From: Adineta steineri
Taxonomy: Eukaryota; Rotifera; Eurotatoria; Adinetida; Adinetidae
Assembly: GCA_905250115.1 (NCBI GenBank)
Contig: CAJNOI010000315.1
Span: forward strand, 1 to 64,000
Length of the DNA: 64,000 bases
Direction: 5' to 3'
Shown: positions 24,341 through 35,773 of the stretch, in pieces
How positions within the stretch are numbered: the first letter of the stretch is position 1
How the letters are laid out: each line of letters begins with the position of its first letter
Translations under genes and position numbers: made by a program
The notes under the pieces: generated by a model
What the model was told of the DNA's origin: nothing
The model's input: the letters and a program-made list of their open reading frames with translations, nothing else
The model's database searches: none

Positions 24341-24401
24341 GAGTGCTAGTGGGTGGGTGTGGGTGTGGGTATCAACACGAGATACCCACACCCACGCACT
24401 C
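24341..24401. repeat. TGTGGG-type hairpin
   Basis: The left arm (24341-24373) contains GGGTGTGGGTGTGGGTATC. The right arm (24381-24401) is GATACCCACACCCACGCACT plus one base, the near-perfect complement; the loop is about 7 bases. The arm core is two to three TGTGGG telomere-like units. It lies just past the F-box/LRR gene. Confidence 0.85.
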
Positions 24402-24875
24402 AAGAAATAATTATAAAACTGAGAATGTTCCTTGAAAATTATCACGATAAATATTTTTGATTTATTTTTATCGAATTGATCGTTAATAATTATAAGAGAG
24501 TAAGTGTATGTTAATGTTATTCTTAACTAATCAGTTGGTACATAAGCAATTGTATTATTTTCGTTTGCTAATCGATATATATATCTTTAGATAATCACTC
24601 ACAGATGACAAATTTTAATCAACATCTGCACTATTTGTTCATTTCAAAAGATCCTTGAAAATGAAAATAAAATAAGAAAAATATAATTTGCATAATTATA
24701 ATAGTACTTATGAAGGCAAATATGTTAAGAGAAGAATCAAGTTCTTAATTTGCTGTAGACAAAAAAATACAAATTTTTTTCAAATGTCTTGATTGTGTGA
24801 GATATGGTGAGAAGTATCAGTGCCATATATTCTTTATATATATATATGTTGTAGGCAAAATTAGAATTCAGTCAA

Positions 24876-24933
24876 ATTCGGAATTTGCCCAGGCAGAATT
24901 AGAATTCCAGTTCTGCCTGGGCGAAATTAGAAT
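24876..24933. repeat. Perfect short palindrome (GCCCAGGCAGAA arms)
   Basis: GCCCAGGCAGAA (24887-24898) and its exact complement TTCTGCCTGGGC (24911-24922) flank a 12-base loop, and the match extends imperfectly outward to about 23 bp per arm. It differs from the TGTGGG family. It may be a MITE remnant; no target duplication was recognised. Confidence 0.7.
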
Positions 24934-25099
24934 ATTATTGATTTCGACTATAAAACTTGGGTAAAAATCAGTAAGAGAAATAGGTAAAAGGCTAAGACTG
25001 ATAGTGAGGGTGAGGGCGAAGGTGTTGATGAGGATGATGAACTTTGAATGCGAGAGTAAGGAGGAGGGTAAAAGTGACAGTGAATAATCGCGGAAAACC

Positions 25100-25173
25100 T
25101 TGAGGGTGTGGGTGAATATATACTAATCTCTCAACCACCCCCAACCCACTCACACCCACATCCACACCCTCAA
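25100..25173. repeat. TGTGGG-type hairpin
   Basis: TTGAGGGTGTGGGTG (25100-25114) pairs with the right arm ending CCACACCCTCAA (25151-25173). The intervening 36 bases include further C-rich units (ACCCCCAACCCACTC). A G-rich flank (GTGAGGGTGAGGGCG) lies upstream at 25004-25018. Same family as the other telomere-like hairpins. Confidence 0.8.
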
Positions 25174-25500
25174 TTTTTTCAATACTTCTTATAAAGAATA
25201 ACAAGTTTTTTTCTAGATTTTATCTTGTTTCTTCAAAAGCTTCTCATAAAAAATTCTACATCTTTCATTTCTAACATTGAGATTTTTCTTTATTGAACTT
25301 TAAAGCAAATATAAAACAAAATTTTGTCTCTGTCAGATGTCACATTTCATTAGTTATAGATTGTACACAAAAACTGTCAACTTGAATATATATGCATGAA
25401 CTTCCATCTAAACATAACAACATTTAATTTTATTTCAAGAAAAGATTACTACAAACACAAAATGAAAAGTAATGAATAATTTGAGTCATCGAGTTTTTGT

Positions 25501-26522
25501 TCAATTTTTTGTTCTTTTGTCTAACAATTCTACTCCATTAATAGATTGTTGAACTGCAACTACTTGGTTTGATCTTAGCCAAAACAATATCCGACCTTTG
25601 ACTGCTTGACGAAAACGACTTGATGAAATCAAAAACATATAACAGCTTCCCTAAAAAAATAATTTCACAAAATATACTTGTTTAATTATCTCACAACAGA
25701 AATAAATATACATACGGAAAAATAAAGAAAAGATATTAAACTTTCCATTGTTATAGTAAAATCTTCAATGCTTAATCGATCTGTGCCTTTACTAACTCCA
25801 GATGTAATTAAACCATAAGCATTAATGATACCACTTGGTCCAATACAAACAGCAACAAGTACTACTTGAATCAATGTCATTTTTACTAGTTGACGATCAG
25901 CTTGTTGTTCAGAGAGAACTCTTGTCAATTGAATATTACGATATGCCAGATATCCAAATAAAGCCATTATTATAACTGGAAGAGTACACACAAAAATGAG
26001 ATAAAATGGTGGAATATAGGCGGCAAAGATACTATTGGTGATGGTACATGCCATCGTTCCTGATGGAATACTGTAAAATAAAAGAAGAAGAATATTATGA
26101 AGACACCAGATAATGATGACAATAATGGTAATTCGATGTGCCCATTTTATATTGCTCAATCGACGAAGATATGCACTTTGTGATGTAACAAAATATTGAT
26201 CGATTGTTGCTAAACATGAAAAAGTTAATGTACTTGAACCAAAAGTATAAACAATAAACCATCGTATTTTACACCAACTTATTGATATTCGAGTTAAATC
26301 ATATCCAAAACCATTCATGACAATACGAGAAGAAAGACATATTGCTATATAAAGAAAATTGAATATTGCAGCAACAAGAAAATAAAATGTACAAGGATTT
26401 GTGCGATAACTCCGAATACTTGAAAATACGATAATATTAATTCCATCGCCAACTATGCCAATAATAAGGATAAATGGACCAAGATAACGTATAAGTTGTT
26501 GACTAATGTATAATAATGACAT
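25501..26522 (-). CDS. Rhodopsin-type G-protein-coupled receptor
   Basis: Exon 1 is 26522-25716 and exon 2 is 25650-25501, split by a 65-bp intron just inside TM7. Seven hydrophobic helices are visible: TM1 (IGIVGDGINIIVFSS), TM2 (FYFLVAAIFNFLYIAI), TM3 after a Cys (FGSSTLTFSCLATIDQY), TM4, TM5, TM6 (LIQVVLVAVCIGPSG) and TM7 split by the intron. TM3 ends DQY instead of DRY, and TM7 lacks a clear NPxxY. About 317 residues. The layout resembles orphan, peptide-receptor-like GPCRs expanded in rotifers; the ligand is unknown. An acceptor-like tttttatag lies about 35 bp upstream of the ATG. Confidence 0.82.
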
Positions 26523-28620
26523 GATGATTATTGTTGATTCAGACGGTGTTTTGATAATCTATAAAAAATATTGTGTGATTATTAGTAAATAAATACGATA
26601 AACAAAAGATCAACTAAAATATCAATCATTGTGAGATAGAAACAAATTTTGATATGCGCTTATAACACGAAAGTTGAGCGAGTATTTTTTTAGAGAAAAA
26701 ACGCTCTGTCATATTCTCATTATGGTTGTCTTGCTTCTCATTTTTATCCTTTTTTTTACTGTTTCTTAATGAAGTTAAGGCTTAATTTGTGTTACTCAAA
26801 TAGAAACACCAATAGAAAACAAGCTACGAATACTGTTTGATATTTAATTGTTTCCAGGAGAAAAGACTCTTTTATCAATATAAAAAGCCATTTGCTCAGA
26901 ATCAGATTTTTAATTAAAATAATGAGATAACACATGAAAAGAGACGAATGGCTGCTTAATTTGAGTTCTAATATAAGTAAAATTTTTGAAAATTGTAGAG
27001 TCACTCAGTTAATACCAACAGAAAAAAATTATATAAACAACATTAAACAATCGTGTCAGTTGAGTAGAGCAGCAGGAAAGCAGAAAAAAAATTATTTAAA
27101 AAATTATAAATTTATTTAAATGGACTCAGACAACCGTATTAACTTAGCAGAAAAGAAGAAAAACAAATGTATTTATAAATTTAAAACTTTATATTAATTG
27201 AACTACAGACTTGTAGCTTTGGTAAGCAGAAACAGAATCTATTCCAAACATAGTTTATTAAGAAAGTGTTTATGTTTATGAAATTTTTGACCAGATGTTT
27301 ACTGTTGTCAAGGAGATCTCAAAATATAACGCTTTTCTCTAATATGCACTAAAATCGCTATTATCGCAACGAACTTTTCAAGAGATGGGAAATACGTTGT
27401 GAGCAACTTAGGTTTATATCTACATTTGGTTATTTATAAATAATACTGTCAAACATGACAGTTCAATTCAACGATTGAACTACGCGTTCAATTCTTCAAG
27501 TTTCCAATCAGTCAGATGTTTAGATATAAAACTATTATGACCTTCACATGAATCATTCTGCCTTTACCTTAACAGAAGTTCGGACTACTCCTTGCCAATT
27601 GTTACGGTTTCACTACCGCTCTTCTCTACTTTTATGCAAAACTAACATGACTGCCTAGTTTTCGTTTATATAAATTTATAAATATAAGAAATTCTTTTTA
27701 TTTAATTTCGATATCATATTAAGATCCCTCCTTCCCCACTCGAAAAAGGTCGGAATCAATTAAATGCATCGGGAGATAGCCCGAAGTTTGCTCTTTCAGA
27801 AACACTATGCTTTTCTTTTGGTGCGCCTCTCTTTTTGATAATTTAGATCATGTTTTGCTTGAAAAATAGACTTTTTTCATAGAAGAGTGTGGGTGTGGGT
27901 ATCCATGGTGTAGAATTATTATACCCACAGCGACACCGACATAATTACCATGACATCTACATCCGCATCCACCCTCAGAAAGGAATGATTTGTTCATCTC
28001 TGTTTGTTCCTAGTTAATCATAACTATATTTATGGCGATGAAAGATTTTAACAAAATTACTTAGCATATAATGAAAAATAAATAATCGTATCTGAAAAAA
28101 CTTCAGTGTATGGTGTAAAGTATTGTTAATAATTCAGACAGATTTGTCTGATAACAGATCAAGTTATATTAAAATTCGTCAGCCATGAAACTAATGATTT
28201 TTTTTCTTGATTGGTACATTTGACTCTGTTTTATGAGAACAAATTCTGTGCTATCTTATAAAATATCTATATTTGATTTTGTCATCAGACCACAATACAG
28301 AGCTTGAATAAAAATTAAAAAAAATTAATTTAAACTTTGCTGATTATTACCGAGAACATGCTATTCATATCAATGATTTACCATTTTATATCGATAAAGT
28401 TACCGTAACAAAAACTTTTTGTATAGTTGCTATAGGAATTCTATCGTTCTGTAGTTGATATCATTCTTCTTCGTTTTTTTCTTCCAACAAGTACTTACAC
28501 CATCATATGACACCTATTACAAAACAAACATTTACTCATTTAATCGGAAGAAGAAAAAAACAATACGTCATATAACTGATATATAAGGCTGCGTAACAAT
28601 CATTTCATCAGTAATCTACA
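26523..28620. other. Intergenic region between GPCR and second F-box/LRR gene
   Basis: About 2.1 kb with no exon I can support. The minus frame at 26792-27004 and plus frame at 26934-27119 lack family signals. It contains a degenerate TGTGGG hairpin (27884-27940). The right end is the promoter of the next gene, with a TATA-like atataag near 28582. Confidence 0.4.
27884..27940. repeat. Degenerate TGTGGG-type inverted repeat
   Basis: The left arm AGAGTGTGGGTGTGGGTAT (27884-27902) holds two telomere-like units. The right side begins ATACCCACAG (27921-27930) and then decays (CGACACC), so only about 10 bp pair well. Confidence 0.65.
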
Positions 28621-31481
28621 ATGACAAATCAAACTGTTGCCAACTTTCTAACACTACCGGTAGAACTTGTCTACCGAATTATGGATCACCAATCGGAATT
28701 CACGATTATATGCTCAATGGGAAACGTATGTCGACGATTTAACACGATCGTGGATAGTTATCAAACATATCGGGTAAGCTTTTCTCTCTCATGACAGTCT
28801 AGTTTTTATTTATTGACTCATAGATTATTTTTCAGTCCTATAATCTCTATTTAAGTAGAATAACTTCAATAAAAAATAGATAAATCAACTATTTGTCAGT
28901 CAAACAAATTTATCACGTATCAATTTCTTCCCAAAGATTCATTTTTTTTTGTATTATAACAATATGAAAATAATATTCTAATAATCAGAAAAACATAATT
29001 TCTTTTTTTTCAATCTCACCTAAGTATTCCACGTTTCAAACTAGATATGATATCATAAACATAATGTTTGAATAAGAACGAGAAAAAGGGACAAAACATT
29101 GTTATTCACTTTTTACGTGCATCTAAATACCTTTTCTTTTTTTTTTTTATAAAGTACCATATTGATGATAAAAATTAGATTTCGAAAGAAATTAACGGTG
29201 TATTAACTAGTTTANNNNNNNNNNGTGTGGGTATACGTAATAGTGAATATGGGCGGAGAGACAATTGACTAACAGCAACATTCAAATTCCTATTCAAATG
29301 CATAACTCATGCCATACCATCTAGATAAAAAACTTCTTCAACGAATACTATTTTTACAGCAAATGTTTTTTCAAAATAAGTGCTTCGAAATGAGTTTTAT
29401 CTAAAGAAATATTTTCTAACAACAAAACTTAAAGAATAATTCGTAAGCGACACTCTTTTATCCGACGTTTCAGCATGCATTCGTTTTGTACTCATAATAA
29501 ATCTAACATTATGGAATTAATTGTTTAGCACTTCACTTTGTATAAATTAATTTTGGTTCATGTACACAACCATAAGGTAGCTCCGATATAAATAATACCT
29601 GCTAATGAAGCGAAATTAAATAACTCACACGAAATTCTGATGTAAACCATATCAAGAGCTTCATCAATGAACATGAAATTAGTCCATTAGCCAGCCATTG
29701 CGAAGAAACTATCTTTTCTCTTACCTACAATATACTAACAAGCGCTGCATCACATTTTATTATTCTATAAGTTATTTACCACAATCCACTGCCCTTTGAG
29801 CACATAATGCAACGTTTTACAATTGTTTAGCGCAGCAGTAACGCACATACTCTTATTCAATAACAAAAAATTCTTCCCTCTATCGCAAATATTTAAAAAT
29901 GATAGCAACTTACACTTAAAAAGTTTCTATACTTCCTTCCCCTTCGTAACTTATTCTCAGTGTCGATTTTCATAACATATTATCAAACACTATATGGCAT
30001 ATAACATCTTAGGAATATATTCCTATGGACACTAAGACGTCGTAGAACAGGGTCAAAAATATTCATTTCGCCAACATAAACCAAGCTCACGCAAATCGAC
30101 TATACTGTCTCTCAATGAGTACTATATCTTTACTTACAATTTCTTATCTAGACACTAACTACACTAGATCTCCAAAATGATCTGATCGAAAACATTGCAC
30201 TACAACATTTGGCTAATGCATTACAACACAACACAGTAGCTCTCATTTTCTCTATCTATTCCATATATTTACCTCCATTGTTTCATATAGACGCTTATCA
30301 CACTAGATCTATCGGGCAATTGTACCGGAGATGCTGCACTAAAACAGTTATGCAATGCGTTACAACACAACAAAGTAATTGTCATTTTTTTTATCGGTAC
30401 TATGTCTTTGCCTTCACTTTTCGAATCTAGACACTCATTACACTAAATCTTGGAAGCAATCAGATGGGATATGATGGAGCACGATATTTATCTAATGCAT
30501 TACAATACAACACAGTAATTGTCATCCTCTCTTAATCCATACTATATGTTCATCTCCACTTTTCCATTCAGACACTTACGACACTAAATCTCAGAGAAAA
30601 TCTTATCAGAGATATTGGAGCACAATCTTTGGCTGATGCATTAAAACACAACACAGTAATTGTGATCCTCTCTTACTCCATACCATATCTTTACCCGTAC
30701 TTTTCGAATATAGACGCTCACCATACTAAATCTCCGAAATAATTGGATGGGAGATATTGGAGCAAAATATATGGCTGATGCATTACAACACAACAAAGTA
30801 GTTGTCATTTTCTCTTAATTCATACCATATCTTTGCCTCCACTCTTTCATTCAGACACTCACGACACTAAATCTCGGAGACAATTATATCAGAGATATTG
30901 GAGCAAAGTCTTTGGCTGATGCATTAAAATACAACACAGTAATTCTCATTCTCTCTTAATGCATACCATATATTTATATCCACCTTTCGCATCTAGACAC
31001 TTACCACACTAGATCTATCGGGCAATCGTATCGGAGAGACTGGAGCACAACATTTGGCTAATGCATTACAACACAACAAAGTAATTCTCATTTTCTCTTA
31101 ATCGATTTCATATGTTTGCCTCCCCTTTTTGCATCTAGACACTCACTACACTAAGTCTTGGATATAATCAAATCGGACAGATTGGAGCACAACATTTTGC
31201 TAATGCATTACAACACAATACAGTAATTGTCATTTTCTCTTTATCTATTCCAATTCTTTGCCTCTGCTTTTTGGATTCAGACACTCACCTCACTAAATAT
31301 CGAATATAATGGTATCGAAGCGAATGTAATGAATAAAATCGATGAATTACTTCGATGCAATGAATGGGGACAAGAACCACCAGTGATAATATTATCTACA
31401 GTATTTCAATATGGAATAGATGCTGATAATGATCATGAGAGGATCCTTTTGTTTTGTAATTTTAACAGAAACAATAAATAA
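28621..31481 (+). CDS. F-box-like / LRR protein built from near-identical exon units
   Basis: Exon 1 (28621-28773, 51 codons, phase 0) encodes an F-box-like motif: FLTLPVELVYRIMDH, then VCRRFNTIVD. After a long 1.4-kb intron that includes an assembly gap come LRR exons at 30152, 30291, 30431, 30572, 30714, 30855, 30997 and 31139, each 84 bp and 28 residues (for example TLTTLDLSGNRIGETGAQ), and a last exon 31281-31481 with one LRR and a tail ending at TAA. All introns are phase 0. Linking the F-box exon to the LRR exons is inferred from phase, strand and the paralogue at 20316-24163; other exons may be lost in the gap. Likely an SCF-type substrate adaptor, target unknown. Confidence 0.72.
28774..30151 (+). 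other. Long putative intron of the F-box/LRR gene
   Basis: It starts GTAAGC and ends TATCTAG. It is more than twenty times the usual intron length here and includes the 10-N gap. No exon could be recognised inside. It may really contain missing exons or mark two separate genes. Confidence 0.45.
29215..29224. other. Assembly gap (10 N) next to a telomere-like arm
   Basis: Ten N are immediately followed by GTGTGGGTAT (29225-29234), the typical inner end of a TGTGGG hairpin arm. The gap probably replaces the rest of such a hairpin, which is hard to sequence or assemble. Confidence 0.85.
30152..31364 (+). repeat. Tandem exon-plus-intron LRR units, about 141-bp period
   Basis: Nine units, each an 84-bp LRR exon plus a 55-58-bp intron. 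Unlike the array at 21632, the introns are alike: most start GTAATTGTCATTTTCTCTTA and end in a pyrimidine tract before TCTAG or TTCAG. Thus whole exon-intron units were duplicated or homogenised recently. Confidence 0.88.
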
Positions 31482-31949
31482 AACAAATCTTTTCAAACTT
31501 ACTCTGTTTTAATGATTATATAAGTAAGCTGAGGCTTCATAAACTAATAGTAAAAATCTATTCGTTCTTGTTAGTGGGGCTGAGCTAGAAAGTGTTTTAT
31601 ATAGTAGTAGCTAAACCCTGAAATATCGTTCTGGGTGACGTCGAAAGATAAAAGGTCCCTTGCGATTATAGTAAAACTCTGCATTAATGTTGTAGAAAAG
31701 GATCCTGCTCGATGGTAATGAACCATAAAATGTGTCGAATTCTATGATCAAATAGTTGATGTCAAAATATTAGTATTCTTTGAAAATTTATTTTGAAAAG
31801 TATAGATTCATTATATTTTTTGTGTGTTATATTTCAAACTCTTAGAAATATACAGAATAAACAAAATGTCAATGATACATATATTGATAATTATGCCATA
31901 TTTTCAATTTCACCTAAAGAAAGAAAAGTTTGAAATATGCATATGAAAT
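31482..31949. other. Convergent 3' flank
   Basis: Region between the stop codons of two convergent genes. It holds both 3' UTRs and no further recognisable feature. Confidence 0.4.
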
Positions 31950-34900
31950 TTACCATATATACATACGTGCAAGAGACTTGAATCCAAGCGTTCTAATAAT
32001 TCTAGCTAAAGATGGAATATCTACTAATGTTTGATTTAAAGCCCAATGTTCTAAACTTCTTAAACATCTTTCATGTTTAGATGGATATTGTCCTTCAATA
32101 CGTTGTATTTCTTCATTATTTAACATTAATTCTCTCGCTAATTGTTTCCATATTCGAATACATTCATCACGTTGGCAAATACGATTAAATGGTGTTCGAA
32201 ATAATTTTAATTGTTCTAAAATGAATGACAAAAAAAAAGAATAATTCTTTTAGTAATTATTATATTACGCTCTTTTGAAAGTGTTCGTTGTTCATGACGT
32301 TGTTCATCTTTAATTGTTTGTAATTCTTGAGCTAAATCCCATCGATTTATACTTACTAAAGCATGAGTTAATGTTAAAAGTTTATCAGATGAACGTGGAA
32401 CACGTTTAAACCATGTAAGTAACATATAATATGGAGCATCATTATGATAATCATGTTCAATAGCTTCAATACGTATATTTGTCATACCTAAACAACTAGC
32501 TAACCATCGCCATTCATCACCTACTAAACTTGCTGACATATCACGAAAGAGTGATGAAGTTAAAATACCTTCACCAGTAAATGTCGACAATGTTTTCTCA
32601 ATAGGTATTCGAACTTCTTTAGATACTTTCGGTAAACTAACAAGTATTTCAGCAAGACAAGTATCATTTTCATGCGATTCTTGTTTAACCTAAAGAAATA
32701 ATACATATATTCACCTTGAATATTTTCTATGTATAATCAATACTTACAGTATCTATTTGTTGTTTTTTCTTATCAATATCTTTGAGAACATTTTGGTAAT
32801 GTTTTCGTTTTGAATATATTTGAATATATCCATAATAATATGATGATAAATGTTGACAATATTTATCTATTTCCGAAATATTTGTTTCGAAAAAAAATGG
32901 AAAATTTGTATTAAATGCAAATGGAATTGTTGAATGTTGAATAATATTAATAGGTAAAACATTTCCACGAAAACGTAGCTCTAATAATTGACCTTCTTGT
33001 AAAATAATTTCTTTAATTTGTTCATCATTATTCGTATAATTTTCTTTTTTTATATCATTATCAATCGTATCTATTCGCTGAGTTGAACAACATGTAAGAC
33101 ATATTTCATTTGGAATTAATGACCGATGACGAAGAATTAATGTAGCCGAACGTTGATTAAGTGTTTGTTCAAATAAACTAAGTGTTGTTTGTAATTGTTT
33201 CAATGACATTAATTGTTTATCATATCGAACAACTATCATTCGACTATGTAAATATTGTATATCAGTTGTAATAATATCATGAAGTTTTGAATCAATTAAA
33301 CGAATATCTGTATCAATATGCCACACATTTTCATTAGAATTCGAATAAAGTAGAATCAGTCGTTCATTACTTAAATCTTCAGAAAAAACAAAAATTTTAG
33401 TTTGAAAAAAAATTATTTTCTACTAACTTTCGCCAAGCATTGATTTAAAAATTAATTGTTGTTGTTGAGCGATGATATCTTGTTGAGATTCTTGAGTAGT
33501 ATTTTCTACATCCATTGACATTTGTGTTGTTTTTGATGGTAGAGTTTTCTTTTTCGGTTGTACTAAAATTGGTAATGTAAATTGAATTGGTTTAAGTAAG
33601 TTAATATCATCATAGTTAAGTTCAATGATAGGACCAACAGCTAATAAACCTCGACATTCATGTATAAAACGTTGACAAAATTGTGTAAATGTAGGTAAAT
33701 CAACTGGTTGAATACAAGTACGAATATAAAAATTATTTTTCGAAACATTTTCAGGCCATTGAAGTGTAAAACGCGGATCAGCACTTGATACATATCGATC
33801 AGATGTTTGATTTTCTATAAAAATTGTATCACGTTTTAAACGTGATACTACTGCACATATGGAAGATTTATTTAATTTACATTCAACAAAATGTTTATCC
33901 TAAAAAAAGTCAAAATTTTAATTCTATTGCTATTTTTATTTTCGTATAAACTTTATATGAATCAAAACTGGATTCATTTGTTTCAGTTGATAACCATACA
34001 CCATTTGATTGACGAATTTTAATAATATTTTCTCGATGTAATGATCGTTTTATAATATAAGGAATAGCAAGTATTATAAGTTGCTGTTTAGATTCCTAGG
34101 ATGAAAAAAATAGAACGAAATATTATCGAAACAATTAAATATAATTACAACTGAATTGAATTTGACTCTTAATGGTGTACTAATAAGTTCTTCTTGATTA
34201 TCAAGTAGATGTTCAGTTTCAGCAATATCTATATATGTTATATCAATTGGCATTGATAAATCATTCGGTGAAGTTCGAATAATACAAGGTGGATTTTGAT
34301 CATTATACATAAATCTATATATTTTATACATAAATGAATATATATAATTGTTAATAAAAGACACAAATTTTACTCGCGTATTGACCAATTCGTATATTCA
34401 TCTTCATGTAATGGAATTTTAGTCATTGCTAATATACGTTCTTGTTGTTGTTGAAGTTCCTAAAAAATATGATTAAATCCACATTTTATGATTAAACTTG
34501 GCCTAAAAAATCGATTTTAATCATAATGAAAAAAACGTGCTTTTCTCTAGTTTCCGACTATCGATCAGACTTCTCGACCTTGTTTTCAGAATACTTGCAT
34601 CGATAAATAGTAAGTACAATGCTAGAGCATCCTGTGATACTCTTACCATACGTCTAGGAGCGATATGGCTCGATATTCTCTCTCTAGATATGTGAGAACT
34701 TACTTTTAATCGTTGACGTTCTTCTTCTAATTTTACACGTCGTTCAAGTTCTGCAGCACGATTTCGTTCTTTTTCTTGTTGTTTTTCTTTCATTTCAAGT
34801 TTTTGTTGATCTAATTCATCATTAGCAAGTTTCTCGATTTCAGCTGCTTTAGATAATACCATTCTTGCCTCTTGTTGTAATTGTACAGCTACTGCACGAC

Positions 34901-35281
34901 ATTCTAATGCTTCTGCATTCAATGCCATTAATTTAGCTCGAATTTCAATATCATCACCTATAAATCGTAATATATCATATTCATAAGATTAAAAAAAAGA
35001 GTATCTATACTTGATTGCTGTTGATGTTGAAGTTGTAATTTTTGTTCAATATTATTTCGTAAGATTTGATTGATATCTGCCAATGAATTTTCAAATTGTT
35101 GTAATTGATTTAAAATTTGTTGTTGAAATTTTTCTGTTTCTTTTAAAGAATCTCTTGAAATATTTATTATTGAATATAATTTATTTGTATCATAATTAGG
35201 TGAAATATTTGTCTGTTGAAGATCAATTATTTCACGGCGTAGATCACTTAATGTTTTATCAAGCATTGTTATTGATACCAT
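31950..35281 (-). CDS. Coiled-coil / ZU5-UPA-like / tandem death-domain protein
   Basis: The start is at 35281 (MVSITMLDKTLSD) and the stop at 31950-31952. Exons, read on the minus strand, code for: a helical Gln-rich N-terminus; a charged coiled coil (LANDELDQQKLEMKEK to LERRVKLEEERQRLK); a beta-rich region; a ZU5-type stretch (FTLQWPENVSKNNFYIRT, then GLLAVGPIIEL and LLKPIQFTLPI); a UPA-like beta region (about 33335-32730); and two helical death-domain-like units. The first (32590-32277) has GDEWRWLASCLGMTNIRIEAIEHDY; the second (about 32219-31950) has CIRIWKQLARELMLNNEEI. ZU5-UPA-death order is seen in PIDD1, UNC5 and ankyrins, and DTHD1 is similar; those act as signalling scaffolds for caspase or NF-kB complexes. 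Two death domains in a row are unusual. Partner unknown. Confidence 0.75.
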
Positions 35282-35773
35282 TCTGCACTATTCGATAAAC
35301 TTCGTGAAAGAAGAAAAAAAAAAACAACAGACTGTTTTTCGAAATTCTATGAGTATGTAATATAATAAAATAGAGAAATTGTTAAGAGACCGACGATGTG
35401 AGTGTGTGTAATTTTACTATTGTTTTTCAAACGGAAGCAAAAATCGATTGTTTTTTACTGAATAAAAGAAGAAAAAAAATGTTGTAATGATGCTTTTTTA
35501 TTCTTTTCTTAATTTGCAAATAAATAAAATAATGTCAATAGAAAATCCATTGTAATTCTTCAAACGCATATATATATATATATATCAAATATCTCACCTT
35601 GAGTAGTAAACTTAGCAACAGTAAATAAATCCTGTTGTCAAGATAATCTTGCAGAAACAAAAAAAAAGACATACAATATTGATGAAAACGCAAAAGAAAC
35701 TTTATTATTTTTTTTTTATGATAATTCAATAATCAAATCAAATATTTATTGAGTCTTTTTTTTTGCTGAATTT
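35282..35773. other. Intergenic region with AT repeat
   Basis: Carries an (AT)n repeat at about 35567-35584 and A/T-runs. It contains the promoter of the death-domain gene and the 3' flank of the receptor gene. No coding exon recognised. Confidence 0.4.

Noticed and set aside
30152-31364. Regular repeat with about 141-bp period, considered as a CRISPR or satellite array
   Set aside because: Units are in-frame LRR exons with GT-AG introns; unit length and coding content exclude CRISPR, and the host is eukaryotic.
34466-34704. Enlarged intron of the death-domain gene as a mobile element
   Set aside because: It is longer than usual (about 240 bp), but I found no convincing inverted ends or target duplication.
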